DNA from: an uncultured Spartobacteria bacterium | GTDB taxonomy: Bacteria; Verrucomicrobiota; Verrucomicrobiia; Chthoniobacterales; Chthoniobacteraceae | Assembly (NCBI GenBank): GCA_903933715.1 | Contig: CAIZLD010000008.1 | Location: forward strand, 1-59,634 | Length of the DNA: 59,634 bases | Direction: 5' to 3' | Part shown: positions 8,896 through 16,226 of the stretch, in pieces | Position numbering within the stretch: position 1 is the stretch's first letter | Layout: the number at the start of each line of letters is the position of its first letter | Notes under the pieces: generated by a model | What the model saw: the letters and a program-made list of their open reading frames with translations, nothing else | What the model was told of the DNA's origin: nothing | The model's database searches: none | Translations under genes and position numbers: made by a program

Positions 8896-10404
8896 CTATT
8901 TCCGGGATTCCTCGTCCTGCGGTTCCTCTTCCTCCTCCGGCACGCGGCTGGAAGCGAGGCTTCGGATCACGTTGAACGGATTGATCACCCAGACAAACAT
9001 TTTCACCATGGGAACCCGGTCGACCGGCGTTTTGATGCTCAAAATAAGCGGCAGCACGACCCCCCAAGTCATCACTGTAAAAACACCGATGATGATGTGG
9101 AAAAACGAAAAACTCGTGCCGGTAGGGAAAAGGTAGCGCACCGGGTGGGCATTGAAGCTGTCCATGATGAAGCCGCCCACCATCGCCCCGAGCGAGGCGA
9201 TCAGGCCAATGACCGCCCAATGCACTGCCATTGCCATCGTGCGCCCCGAGCGGTTGGAGAGCAGGGCGGCAAGCCGGACTTGGCACGGAAAAAGGGCCGC
9301 AAAAAACGCGCCGTTGAAAAACGCCGCGGGGGCTTGCTTGAGTACCACCTGCGGAACGCTCCATGCCCCGATCCAGGGCAGGGTGAGGGTGACGTAGCTT
9401 GTATCGATAAAAAACCAGCTCACGGCAGTCCAGGGGACAATCATCAAGAGCAGCGCAGACATTACGCGGGGCCCCAGGCGGTCAATCAGTTTGCCGAGCG
9501 AAACGCAGGTGAAAACCGCCCCCAGTGAACCGATAATGCTTAATGCCGCGACGTGACTGTAAGTGACCGGGAAATCGTGTTTGAGGTAAACCAAACTAAA
9601 TGGCGCGTACATCGAGATCGCGGCGGCCCAAACCCCCATGGCGAGCGTGAACTGGCGGAAATCGCGCTGACGCAGCGGTTGGGTAAGCCGTTCCAGCACC
9701 CCGGCCCCCGGCTCAATCGGAATGCGGCGCGGCTCCTTCACCCGGCAATGGAACAGGATATCTGAGACTCCAAAAAACGCTCCGACCACGAAAACCAGGC
9801 CAAAGCCGAACATGCTGGTTTTGCCGGTCTCCGGCACGCGGAAACGGTCGAGCAAAAAACCGGCCCCGGCCATCCCGATCAGCGCCCCCACCGTTACAAT
9901 CGACTGGCGTCGTCCCCAAAACTGACCGGCTGCCTTGTGCGGAATAAGATCGGCCATCCAGCTAAACCAAAGCGGCGAGCCGACTTGCGCCAGCAATTCG
10001 CTTAACCCGACCAGCCCGATCACCGCATACGGCAGCCACGAGACTCCCGGTTTCGCGCCAAAAGCCAAGGCTCCCACGACAAACCAGATCGCCCGGTGAG
10101 CCGTCGAGACCACGGCCCAGTAGCGGCGGCGCGCACCCAGGTGCTCAGGGAGATTTTCAAACAACAACGCGCCCGGGATCTGAAACGAAATAAAAACAAG
10201 CCGCGCCGCCATCATCAACCCGATCGCCAGCCCGCTTGCGCCGATCGCTTCCATAAAAAGGGTCAACGAATAATTGATCGTCATCCCCGCCCAGATCATC
10301 CCCATCACTCCGGCCGCGATATTGGTCCGCATCGAGAGCTCAATATCCCGTTCCGTGATCGGGCGGCCTTGAAAATCGAGCAGGGGAGCGGTTTCTAGGG
10401 GCAT
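8896..10404 (-). CDS. Major facilitator superfamily transporter, substrate unknown
   Basis: This polytopic membrane protein of 502 residues has about twelve hydrophobic segments and a charged C-terminal tail rich in glutamate (RVPEEEEEPQDEESRK). The reading frame stays open upstream to 10725, but that part overlaps the FMN reductase gene on the other strand and reads as low-quality sequence. I therefore start at the ATG at 10404, just before the first hydrophobic region (sequence MPLETAPLLDFQGRPITERD). It ends 135 bp before the treS-maltokinase start on the same strand. Co-transcription and a sugar or osmolyte role are possible but are inferred from position only. The divergent gap 10405-10525 must hold promoters for both directions; I could not pick them out confidently. 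Confidence 0.8.
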   Translation of the reverse strand: MPLETAPLLDFQGRPITERDIELSMRTNIAAGVMGMIWAGMTINYSLTLFMEAIGASGLAIGLMMAARLVFISFQIPGALLFENLPEHLGARRRYWAVVSTAHRAIWFVVGALAFGAKPGVSWLPYAVIGLVGLSELLAQVGSPLWFSWMADLIPHKAAGQFWGRRQSIVTVGALIGMAGAGFLLDRFRVPETGKTSMFGFGLVFVVGAFFGVSDILFHCRVKEPRRIPIEPGAGVLERLTQPLRQRDFRQFTLAMGVWAAAISMYAPFSLVYLKHDFPVTYSHVAALSIIGSLGAVFTCVSLGKLIDRLGPRVMSALLLMIVPWTAVSWFFIDTSYVTLTLPWIGAWSVPQVVLKQAPAAFFNGAFFAALFPCQVRLAALLSNRSGRTMAMAVHWAVIGLIASLGAMVGGFIMDSFNAHPVRYLFPTGTSFSFFHIIIGVFTVMTWGVVLPLILSIKTPVDRVPMVKMFVWVINPFNVIRSLASSRVPEEEEEPQDEESRK

Positions 10405-10525
10405 AAAACTAAGAAGAGCATCGGGAATGCCGCTCCGAATGGAAGTAAGATTTTTGAAAATTTTTGGAATGAAACAGGATTGGGCGGGACAAGTCCGCCT
10501 CCAGCCCCCTTGACGTATCATTCTT

Positions 10526-11131
10526 ATGCTCGAAACACCGAAAATCCTCGCGTTTGCGGGGAGCCTGCGAACTGGTTCGTTTAACAAACAGCTCATTCGC
10601 ATCGCGGTCGATGCGGCGCGCGGGGCGGGAGCGGAGGTGACGCTCATCGATTTGCTCGACTTCCCATTGCCCGTCTTGAACCAGGACGACGAAGCCGCCC
10701 ACGGGCTCCCCGCAAACGCCCGCAAACTAAAGGAACTATTTAAAAGCCATCATGGGTTCATGATTGCCTCGCCCGAATACAACAGCTCCATCCCCGGCGT
10801 GCTCAAAAACGTGATCGACTGGGTCTCCCGGGCTGAACCGGCCGACGAGCCGCCGCTGATCGCCTACAAAGGCAAAACGTGCGCCTTGATGAGCGCCTCG
10901 CCGGGGGCGCTGGGGGGATTGCGGGCACTGGTTCATGTCAGGGCCATCCTCGGCAACATCGGGGTGTTCGTGCTTCCCGGCCAAGTCTGCATCCCGACGG
11001 CCGACCAGCTTTTCAATAGCGATGGCTCCCTCAACGATCTTCAAAAAACAGCCGCCGTCCGAGCCCTGGCCCGCAGCCTCGTGGAGGTGACGCGGAAAAT
11101 GGAGCCGCCTACCGTGCAAACGGGTTCATAA
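10526..11131 (+). CDS. NADPH-dependent FMN reductase family flavoprotein
   Basis: The 201-residue protein has the flavodoxin-like fold of the FMN_red family. The phosphate-binding loop is FAGSLRTGSFNKQL near the N terminus, and the flavin-binding block SPEYNSSIPGVLKNVIDWVS lies around residues 86-105, as in ChrR, azoreductase-like and NADPH:quinone reductases. It probably reduces quinones, FMN or azo/metal compounds in the cytoplasm. It is transcribed divergently from the MFS transporter and its 3' end overlaps the convergent zinc-ribbon gene by 23 bp. The physiological substrate cannot be told from sequence. Confidence 0.9.
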   Translation: MLETPKILAFAGSLRTGSFNKQLIRIAVDAARGAGAEVTLIDLLDFPLPVLNQDDEAAHGLPANARKLKELFKSHHGFMIASPEYNSSIPGVLKNVIDWVSRAEPADEPPLIAYKGKTCALMSASPGALGGLRALVHVRAILGNIGVFVLPGQVCIPTADQLFNSDGSLNDLQKTAAVRALARSLVEVTRKMEPPTVQTGS

Positions 11132-11477
11132 GCAGCGGTTCGCCGCAGTACATGCAGCGCACGCTTTGTTTGGCGACGATGCGCTGGCATTTCGGGCACG
11201 GCTCGGGAGGCGTCGCGGCGACTTTGCCATCCAGATGCCCATCGCGGACATCGATTTGGACGATCTGGCGGAGGAGTTCTTGCTCTTCCAGGCCATGCTT
11301 TTCCTTTAAAATCGTCCAGAGCGCCTCGGTAATGATCAGCAGGCGTTCGACTTGCGTCTTGAGTTGGGCAATTTCCGAAACTCCCGTCGCAGAATTCAAG
11401 CGCACCGGAATCGGCTCGGAATCGGGGGAATTGGGCCAGGTCGTCATGGCTCGCAGAATAACGCCAACGCGGGCCAT
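11109..11477 (-). CDS. Small zinc-ribbon protein of unknown function
   Basis: A protein of 122 residues (112 if started at the ATG at 11447) whose C terminus holds a treble-clef or zinc-ribbon-like motif, CPKCQRIVAKQSVRCMYCGEP. The middle is predicted helical or coiled (EIAQLKTQVERLLIITEALWTILKEKHGLEEQELL). I favour the ATG at 11477 because AGGGTG lies a few bases upstream; any earlier start would run into the repeat element at 11496. No enzymatic function is apparent. It may be a small regulatory or structural protein. The 3' end overlaps the FMN reductase gene. Confidence 0.65.
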   Translation of the reverse strand: MARVGVILRAMTTWPNSPDSEPIPVRLNSATGVSEIAQLKTQVERLLIITEALWTILKEKHGLEEQELLRQIVQIDVRDGHLDGKVAATPPEPCPKCQRIVAKQSVRCMYCGEPLLMNPFAR

Positions 11478-11495
11478 CGTCACCCTATTCCGCAA

Positions 11496-11762
11496 CAGGG
11501 CAAACGCATCAAAACCCGGAGGGTTTACAGCAAATAGCCGGTGGTTGAGCAGAGCGATACCCCCGGAACAGGGCGTCATCTGCGCCTCACCCCGCAAGGG
11601 GTGGCAGACGCCATCGTTTGCTGCCACCCCGTTGCGGTGAATTTCGGGATCGACTTCAAACCGGTGGTGTCGCTGACGCTCAACCACCGGCTAGTTGCTT
11701 TGAACCCGTTGGGTTCACGAGTGACTCTATCATTCGTACCTGTTTTTGATGCGTTTGCCCTG
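11496..11762. repeat. Nested palindromic repeat element, copy A (variant terminal repeat)
   Basis: The 267 bp element is bounded by a perfect 19 bp inverted repeat, CAGGGCAAACGCATCAAAA (11496-11514) and its complement (11744-11762). Inside are arms starting AGCCGGTGGTTGAGC (from 11536) and their near-complement (11661-11692), then an imperfect inner pair around CACCCCGCAAGGGGTGG. The core matches copies B-D, but the outermost sequence is unrelated to their GGCTGAATCGACATTC ends. Short frames through it encode repeat-derived peptides and are not genes. It separates the zinc-ribbon gene from the fur-suf operon. Confidence 0.9.
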
Positions 11763-11786
11763 TATTCCGCATTCCAAAATTCCTTA

Positions 11787-11822
11787 TTGAGACCAGTCTC
11801 GATTTTGTTTTAGAATAATTCT
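11787..11822 (+). promoter_or_regulatory. Candidate sigma-70 promoter with Fur/PerR-like palindrome for fur-sufCBD
   Basis: TTGAGA (11787-11792) and TAGAAT (11811-11816) are separated by 18 bp, a good sigma-70 type promoter. The -10 is embedded in the palindrome AGAAT-A-ATTCT (11812-11822), a 5-1-5 inverted repeat resembling the 7-1-7 boxes of Fur/PerR regulators. The pair is also enclosed by longer arms CTTATTGAGA (11783-11792) and TCTCAATAAG further downstream. The first gene downstream is a Fur-family regulator, so autoregulation is plausible; this is inference. Confidence 0.5.
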
Positions 11823-11873
11823 TGATCTCAATAAGCCTTTCCCGGATATTTGGTGCGCCTCTTTTTACACGCC

Positions 11874-12317
11874 ATGCCGACGCCGATTTCCCATGAGACA
11901 TCCCATGAAGCGATGACCCGCAGCGGGATTCGCCTCACCCCACAGCGGCGTCATGTTTACGAGTCGCTGATGGCCACGCCCGATCACCCCACCGCTTTGG
12001 AGGTGTTCATGCGGGCCAAAAAAGGGATGCCGTCCATCTCGCTGGCCACCGTTTACAACTGCCTCGATGCGTTGACCGAAGGCGGGGTGATCCGGCAGGT
12101 CAACTGCGAGCGGGCCTCCTCCCGTTACTGCCCCAACCTCGTCCCGCACGGCCATTTCTTTTGTAAAGAGTGCGGCGCGGTTTTTGATATTCCCCTCAAG
12201 CCGTCGCTTGAGGCATCATGGGAAGTTCCGTCCGGCACGCTCGTCTCGCATGCGGAACTCAATTTGCGCGGGACGTGCGGCTCCTGCACCCAAAGATTTA
12301 AAACCTCGAAATTATGA
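11874..12317 (+). CDS. Fur-family transcriptional regulator at head of suf operon
   Basis: The 147-residue protein has a winged helix ([14 protein letters not shown] ... [18 protein letters not shown], about residues 18-75) and a metal-binding dimerisation domain with [15 protein letters not shown] and a second CGSC pair near the C terminus, the two CxxC motifs of the structural zinc site. TTG and GTG starts at 11850/11853 are also in frame; I prefer the ATG at 11874. Its TGA overlaps the sufC ATG (ATGA), so it is translationally coupled to the Fe-S assembly genes and probably controls them in response to iron, peroxide or cluster status. Which of Fur, PerR or another subgroup it belongs to is not resolved. 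Confidence 0.92.
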   Translation: MPTPISHETSHEAMTRSGIRLTPQRRHVYESLMATPDHPTALEVFMRAKKGMPSISLATVYNCLDALTEGGVIRQVNCERASSRYCPNLVPHGHFFCKECGAVFDIPLKPSLEASWEVPSGTLVSHAELNLRGTCGSCTQRFKTSKL

Positions 12318-13075
12318 AGTCACTCGTCATCAAGGATCTGCACGCCAACATCGGCGAGCGCGAAATCATCAAAGGGCTGAGCCTGGAAATCGAATGCGGC
12401 AAAATCCACGCCATCATGGGGCCCAACGGCTCCGGCAAAAGCACGCTTTCCAAGGTGATTGCGGGGCATCCCGACTACACCGTGACGAGCGGCGAGGTGC
12501 TTATGGACGGCGAGAACATCCTCGGCATGGCACCGGACGAGCGGGCGCGCAAAGGGATTTTCCTCGCGTTCCAATATCCGATGGAAGTCCCCGGCGTGAC
12601 CATTGCCAACTTCCTGCGCGCGGCGGTCTCGGCCCGGCTGCCGGAAGGGGAGGAACTCGAAGCGACTGAATATTACCAAAGATTGTATGAAAAAATGGAC
12701 CTGCTGGAGATGGACCGCTCCTTCACCGCCCGTTCGGTGAACGAAGGGTTCTCCGGCGGCGAAAAGAAGCGGTGCGAAATTCTCCAAATGGCGATGCTCG
12801 AACCGAAATACGCCATCCTGGATGAAACCGATTCCGGGCTCGACATCGACGCGCTGCGGATCGTCTCCCACGGCGTCAACGTCCTGCGCAGCCCCGACCG
12901 CGGCATGCTGCTCATCACCCATTACCAGCGGCTTTTGGATTACATCGTGCCCGACGTGATCCACGTCATGGTGGCCGGGAAAATCGTCATGAGCGGGCCC
13001 AAGGAACTCGCGCTGGAACTCGAATCGAAGGGGTACGACTGGCTCACTGAAGAGGAGCCCGCTCCCGCCGTTTAA
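12314..13075 (+). CDS. sufC: Fe-S cluster assembly ATPase SufC
   Basis: SufC (253 aa) is the ABC-type ATPase of the SufBCD scaffold complex, in the cytoplasm. Walker A is GPNGSGKST (about residues 36-44); the block [11 protein letters not shown] is typical of SufC. The ABC signature is [15 protein letters not shown] and Walker [17 protein letters not shown] has the aspartate-glutamate-threonine-aspartate form peculiar to SufC. The start codon overlaps the fur stop, and sufB follows 15 bp downstream behind a GGAAGG ribosome-binding site. Confidence 0.98.
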   Translation: MKSLVIKDLHANIGEREIIKGLSLEIECGKIHAIMGPNGSGKSTLSKVIAGHPDYTVTSGEVLMDGENILGMAPDERARKGIFLAFQYPMEVPGVTIANFLRAAVSARLPEGEELEATEYYQRLYEKMDLLEMDRSFTARSVNEGFSGGEKKRCEILQMAMLEPKYAILDETDSGLDIDALRIVSHGVNVLRSPDRGMLLITHYQRLLDYIVPDVIHVMVAGKIVMSGPKELALELESKGYDWLTEEEPAPAV

Positions 13076-13090
13076 AGGAAGGACGCTGCC

Positions 13091-14500
13091 ATGTCTGACA
13101 CAAAAGCAGAACTCAACCTCGACCGGAGCGTCGGCGATTTCTCGTATCCCGAGCACCACGCCTTCGACGCCGGATACGGGCTGACGCCCGATACCATCAA
13201 TTACATTGCCGACGTCAAGGGGGAGCCGGACTGGATCCGGGAATTCCGCCTCAAGGCGCTCGACGTTTTTTTGAGCAAGCCGCTTCCGACCCATTGGGCC
13301 ACCAAAGATTTGGAGACGCTTGAATTTGAAAAAATCCGCTACTACCTCGCCCATGGCCAGCGGCCCACGCGCTCGTGGGAGGAAGTCCCGGAGGATATGA
13401 AACAGACCTTCGAGCGGCTCGGCATCCCGGAGCAGGAGCGCAAATTCCTCGCCGGGGTGGAGGCGCAATTTGACAGCGAGGCGGTCTATTCCAACATTCA
13501 GAAGGCCATTGGCGAGCAAGGCGTCATCTTCACCGGTTCCACCGAGGCGCTCATTAAATATCCGGAGATTTTCCGCAAATGGTTCGGGAAAGTGATCCCG
13601 ACCGGCGACAATAAATTCAGCGCCCTCAACAGCGCGGTGTTTAGCGGCGGGTCGTTCATCTACGTGCCGCCGGGGGTTAAAGTGAAGCACCCGCTGCAAG
13701 CTTATTTCCGCATTAACGCCGAGAACTTTGGCCAGTTTGAGCGGACCCTCATCATTGCCGACGAAGGTTCGGAGTTGATGTATATGGAAGGGTGTACCGC
13801 GCCGAAGTTTGAGACGGCGACCCTCCACTCGGCAGTCGTCGAGCTGGTCGCGCTCAAGGGGGCCAAGATTCAATACGTCACCGTTCAGAACTGGAGCAGC
13901 AACGTATTTAACCTCGTCACCAAACGGGGCGTTGCGCATGAGGACGCCGAGATCAAATGGATCGATTGCAACATCGGCTCGCGCCTGACGATGAAATATC
14001 CGGGCGTCGTCCTCAAAGGGCGCAAGGCGCGGGGCGAAGTGATCTCCATCGCGCTTGCCAGCAACGGGCAGCATCAGGACACCGGCGCGAAAATGATCCA
14101 TGCCGCCGACGAGACCACCAGCAATATCGTTTCCAAATCGATCTCTGCCGGAACCGGTCGCGCCACCTATCGCGGCCAGGTCCATATCCCCAAGCATCTC
14201 AAAGGATGCAAAAACAACACAGAGTGCGACGCCCTGCTCATCAATCCGGACAGCCGCACCGACACCTATCCGGCAGTCACCGTGCGCGGCACCGGCAATG
14301 CCACGCAGCACGAGGCGAGCGTCAGCCAAATCAGCGCCGAGCAGATTTTCTATATGCAGCAACGCGGGCTGACCGAAGGGCAGGCGATGAGCCTTTCGGT
14401 CAACGGCTTTGTCAACGACCTCGTCCGCCAATTCCCGATGGAATACTCGGTCGAACTCAAACGCTTGATCGACCTCGAAATGGAGGGGTCGGTGGGTTAA
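13091..14500 (+). CDS. sufB: Fe-S cluster assembly protein SufB
   Basis: SufB (469 aa, usual length) is the scaffold subunit on which clusters are built in SufBC2D. Typical blocks are [46 protein letters not shown] and NCNIGS-like [16 protein letters not shown], then [21 protein letters not shown]. The last contains a conserved cysteine. The strong GGAAGG ribosome-binding site sits 10 bases before the ATG. Third gene of the fur-sufCBD operon. Confidence 0.98.
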   Translation: MSDTKAELNLDRSVGDFSYPEHHAFDAGYGLTPDTINYIADVKGEPDWIREFRLKALDVFLSKPLPTHWATKDLETLEFEKIRYYLAHGQRPTRSWEEVPEDMKQTFERLGIPEQERKFLAGVEAQFDSEAVYSNIQKAIGEQGVIFTGSTEALIKYPEIFRKWFGKVIPTGDNKFSALNSAVFSGGSFIYVPPGVKVKHPLQAYFRINAENFGQFERTLIIADEGSELMYMEGCTAPKFETATLHSAVVELVALKGAKIQYVTVQNWSSNVFNLVTKRGVAHEDAEIKWIDCNIGSRLTMKYPGVVLKGRKARGEVISIALASNGQHQDTGAKMIHAADETTSNIVSKSISAGTGRATYRGQVHIPKHLKGCKNNTECDALLINPDSRTDTYPAVTVRGTGNATQHEASVSQISAEQIFYMQQRGLTEGQAMSLSVNGFVNDLVRQFPMEYSVELKRLIDLEMEGSVG

Positions 14501-14542
14501 TGCCTCTCGAAAATGTCTCACGCAAAGGCGCAAAGAAATACC

Positions 14543-15799
14543 ATGAGCATCCCTTTATTTACCGACGAACCTGTTCGCGCGGCCGCCCGGCAACTTTTCA
14601 AGTCGCTGCCGATGCCCGGCCGCCTGGATGAAGCCTGGCGTTTTGCCGATACCAAGGCGCTCGACATGAGCCCGTTTGAGGCAATGCCCGCGCCGATCGA
14701 CGGCGATCCCGCCCGTTTTGTCAAAAGATCTCGGGGGCTTACCGAAACGGCCGGGAAGATGATTTTTGCCAACGACCAACTTCTTTCCCGCGAGGTGCTC
14801 GATGCTTCGCTGGCTCAAAAAGGGGTTATCTGGAAACCGCTGGAAATCGCGGCGGCGGAACACCCGGAGCTGTTCGCCAAACATTTCATGGCTCACGGAG
14901 CGCCGCTCGGAAGTGAGAAATTCGCGGCATTGCACGCGGCCTCTGTGAAAACCGGAACGTTCCTTTATGTGCCGCGCGGCGTGGAGATCGATTTGCCCAT
15001 CGAGGTCTTTCACTGGCTCTCGGGCGAGAAAAACTCGAGCTTCCCGCACACGTTGCTCATTGCCGAGGCGAACAGCAAAGTGACGTTGGTTGATTATTTC
15101 ACCGGTGCCCAACCGGACGCATCCGGGTTGGCCGTCGGCTTCAACGATTTGTATGTTGGCGAGGGGGCACAGCTTAATTACGTGTGCGTTCAAAACTGGA
15201 GCCTCCAGACGCTCGCCATCCAGGTCAACAACACCGTTGTGGGGGCCAATGCTTCGGCCAAGAGCCTCAACGTCAATCTCGGCGCACGCTACGCCCGCAA
15301 CGAAAGCGCATCCCAGCTCATCGGGGAGGGGGGGCGCAGCGACATGCTTTCGGTTACCGTGGCCGATGGCGACCAGGTGTTTGATCAACGGACATTCCAG
15401 GATCACCTCGCGCCGGGAGCTTTTAGCGATCTTCTTTACAAAAATGCTTTGGACGGCGGGGCCCGGACGATCTTCGCCGGGATGATCAAGGTCGAGCCCG
15501 ACGCCCATCGCACCGACGCCTACCAGAAAGTTCGAAACCTCCTTTTAAGCGACAACGCCGAAGCCAACTCGATGCCGGGGCTCGAAATTCTCGCCGATGA
15601 AGTGCGCTGTTCGCACGGGGCGACCAGTGGGCAAATCGAGCCGGAAGAATTGTTTTACCTGCTGGCGCGCGGCATCTCCAAAAACAATGCGCAGCGGTTG
15701 CTCGTGCAGGGATTCTTGCAGGAAGCAATCGACCGGATCGGCAATCCGGCTCTCGCCGAAAAACTGGGCGAAATCATGCGGGCGAAGTTTGGGAACTAG
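14543..15799 (+). CDS. sufD: Fe-S cluster assembly protein SufD
   Basis: SufD (418 aa) is the SufB paralogue of the SufBCD complex; the conserved region includes GTFLYVPRGVEIDLPIEV, ARYARNESASQLIGEGG and EVRCSHGATSGQIEPEELFYL, with the family's C-terminal histidine (CSHGAT). An in-frame ATG at 14513 would add ten residues encoded by a CGCAAAGGCGCAAAG intergenic repeat, so I choose the ATG at 14543. The TAG stop is the first codon of repeat element B. No sufS, sufE or sufU follows in the window, so the cysteine desulfurase must be elsewhere. Confidence 0.96.
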   Translation: MSIPLFTDEPVRAAARQLFKSLPMPGRLDEAWRFADTKALDMSPFEAMPAPIDGDPARFVKRSRGLTETAGKMIFANDQLLSREVLDASLAQKGVIWKPLEIAAAEHPELFAKHFMAHGAPLGSEKFAALHAASVKTGTFLYVPRGVEIDLPIEVFHWLSGEKNSSFPHTLLIAEANSKVTLVDYFTGAQPDASGLAVGFNDLYVGEGAQLNYVCVQNWSLQTLAIQVNNTVVGANASAKSLNVNLGARYARNESASQLIGEGGRSDMLSVTVADGDQVFDQRTFQDHLAPGAFSDLLYKNALDGGARTIFAGMIKVEPDAHRTDAYQKVRNLLLSDNAEANSMPGLEILADEVRCSHGATSGQIEPEELFYLLARGISKNNAQRLLVQGFLQEAIDRIGNPALAEKLGEIMRAKFGN

Positions 15800-16096
15800 G
15801 CTGAATCAATATTCAAAACCCGCCGCACCCCGGAGCCGCCGCACCCCGGAGGGGTTGCCAGCGAATAGCCGGTGGTTGAGCGTTAGCGACACCACCGGTT
15901 CAATGCAAAACCGCGTCTCACCCCAAAGGGGTGGCAGAAAACGAGGCAATGCTCTCTGCCACCCCTTTGGGGTGAATTCTTCCATTGCCTATCCGGTGGT
16001 GTCGCTAACGCTCAACCACCGGCTATGGGCTTCAAACCCTTTGGGTTTGGCTCGATCCCTTTGGGTTTGGCTCGATCCGAATGTCGATTCAACCTA
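15797..16096. repeat. Nested palindromic repeat element, copy B
   Basis: The 300 bp element starts at the TAG stop of sufD (TAGGCTGAATC) and ends with GAATGTCGATTCAACCTA. Terminal arms match 14/16 and 15/16 to the perfect ends of copy D. Perfect 32 bp inverted arms lie at 15867-15898 and 15993-16024; a 19 bp inner pair reads CACCCCAAAGGGGTGGCAG and its complement. The extra length comes from two short tandem duplications, one near 15820-15850 and one of 21 bp near 16040-16078. It fills almost all of the 427 bp between sufD and the U32 gene; peptide-coding frames across it are not genes. Confidence 0.92.
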
Positions 16097-16226
16097 AACA
16101 TCCGCTTTCTCACGCAGCGCCGATACTCTTAGTGACGCGGCCTTAATGGAACCCATTGGGGAACCAAAAAGACCGCGTCACTTTTTTGCCCGACAGCCGC
16201 CGCCGCCGTGTTATGTTAGACGGCTC

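Noticed and set aside
10405-10725. N-terminal 107-codon extension of the MFS transporter
   Set aside because: It overlaps the FMN reductase gene on the other strand and lacks membrane-protein character; the ATG at 10404 fits better.
12320-14533. Long open frame (737 codons) on the minus strand opposite sufC and sufB
   Set aside because: It is antisense to two certain genes; its translation has no recognisable domain and mirrors codon bias of a high-G+C coding strand.
15597-16097. Open frames crossing repeat elements B, C and D that encode similar peptides (with NHRL..NPLG motifs)
   Set aside because: Similarity comes from the shared DNA repeat, is read in different frames and orientations, and lacks start signals.
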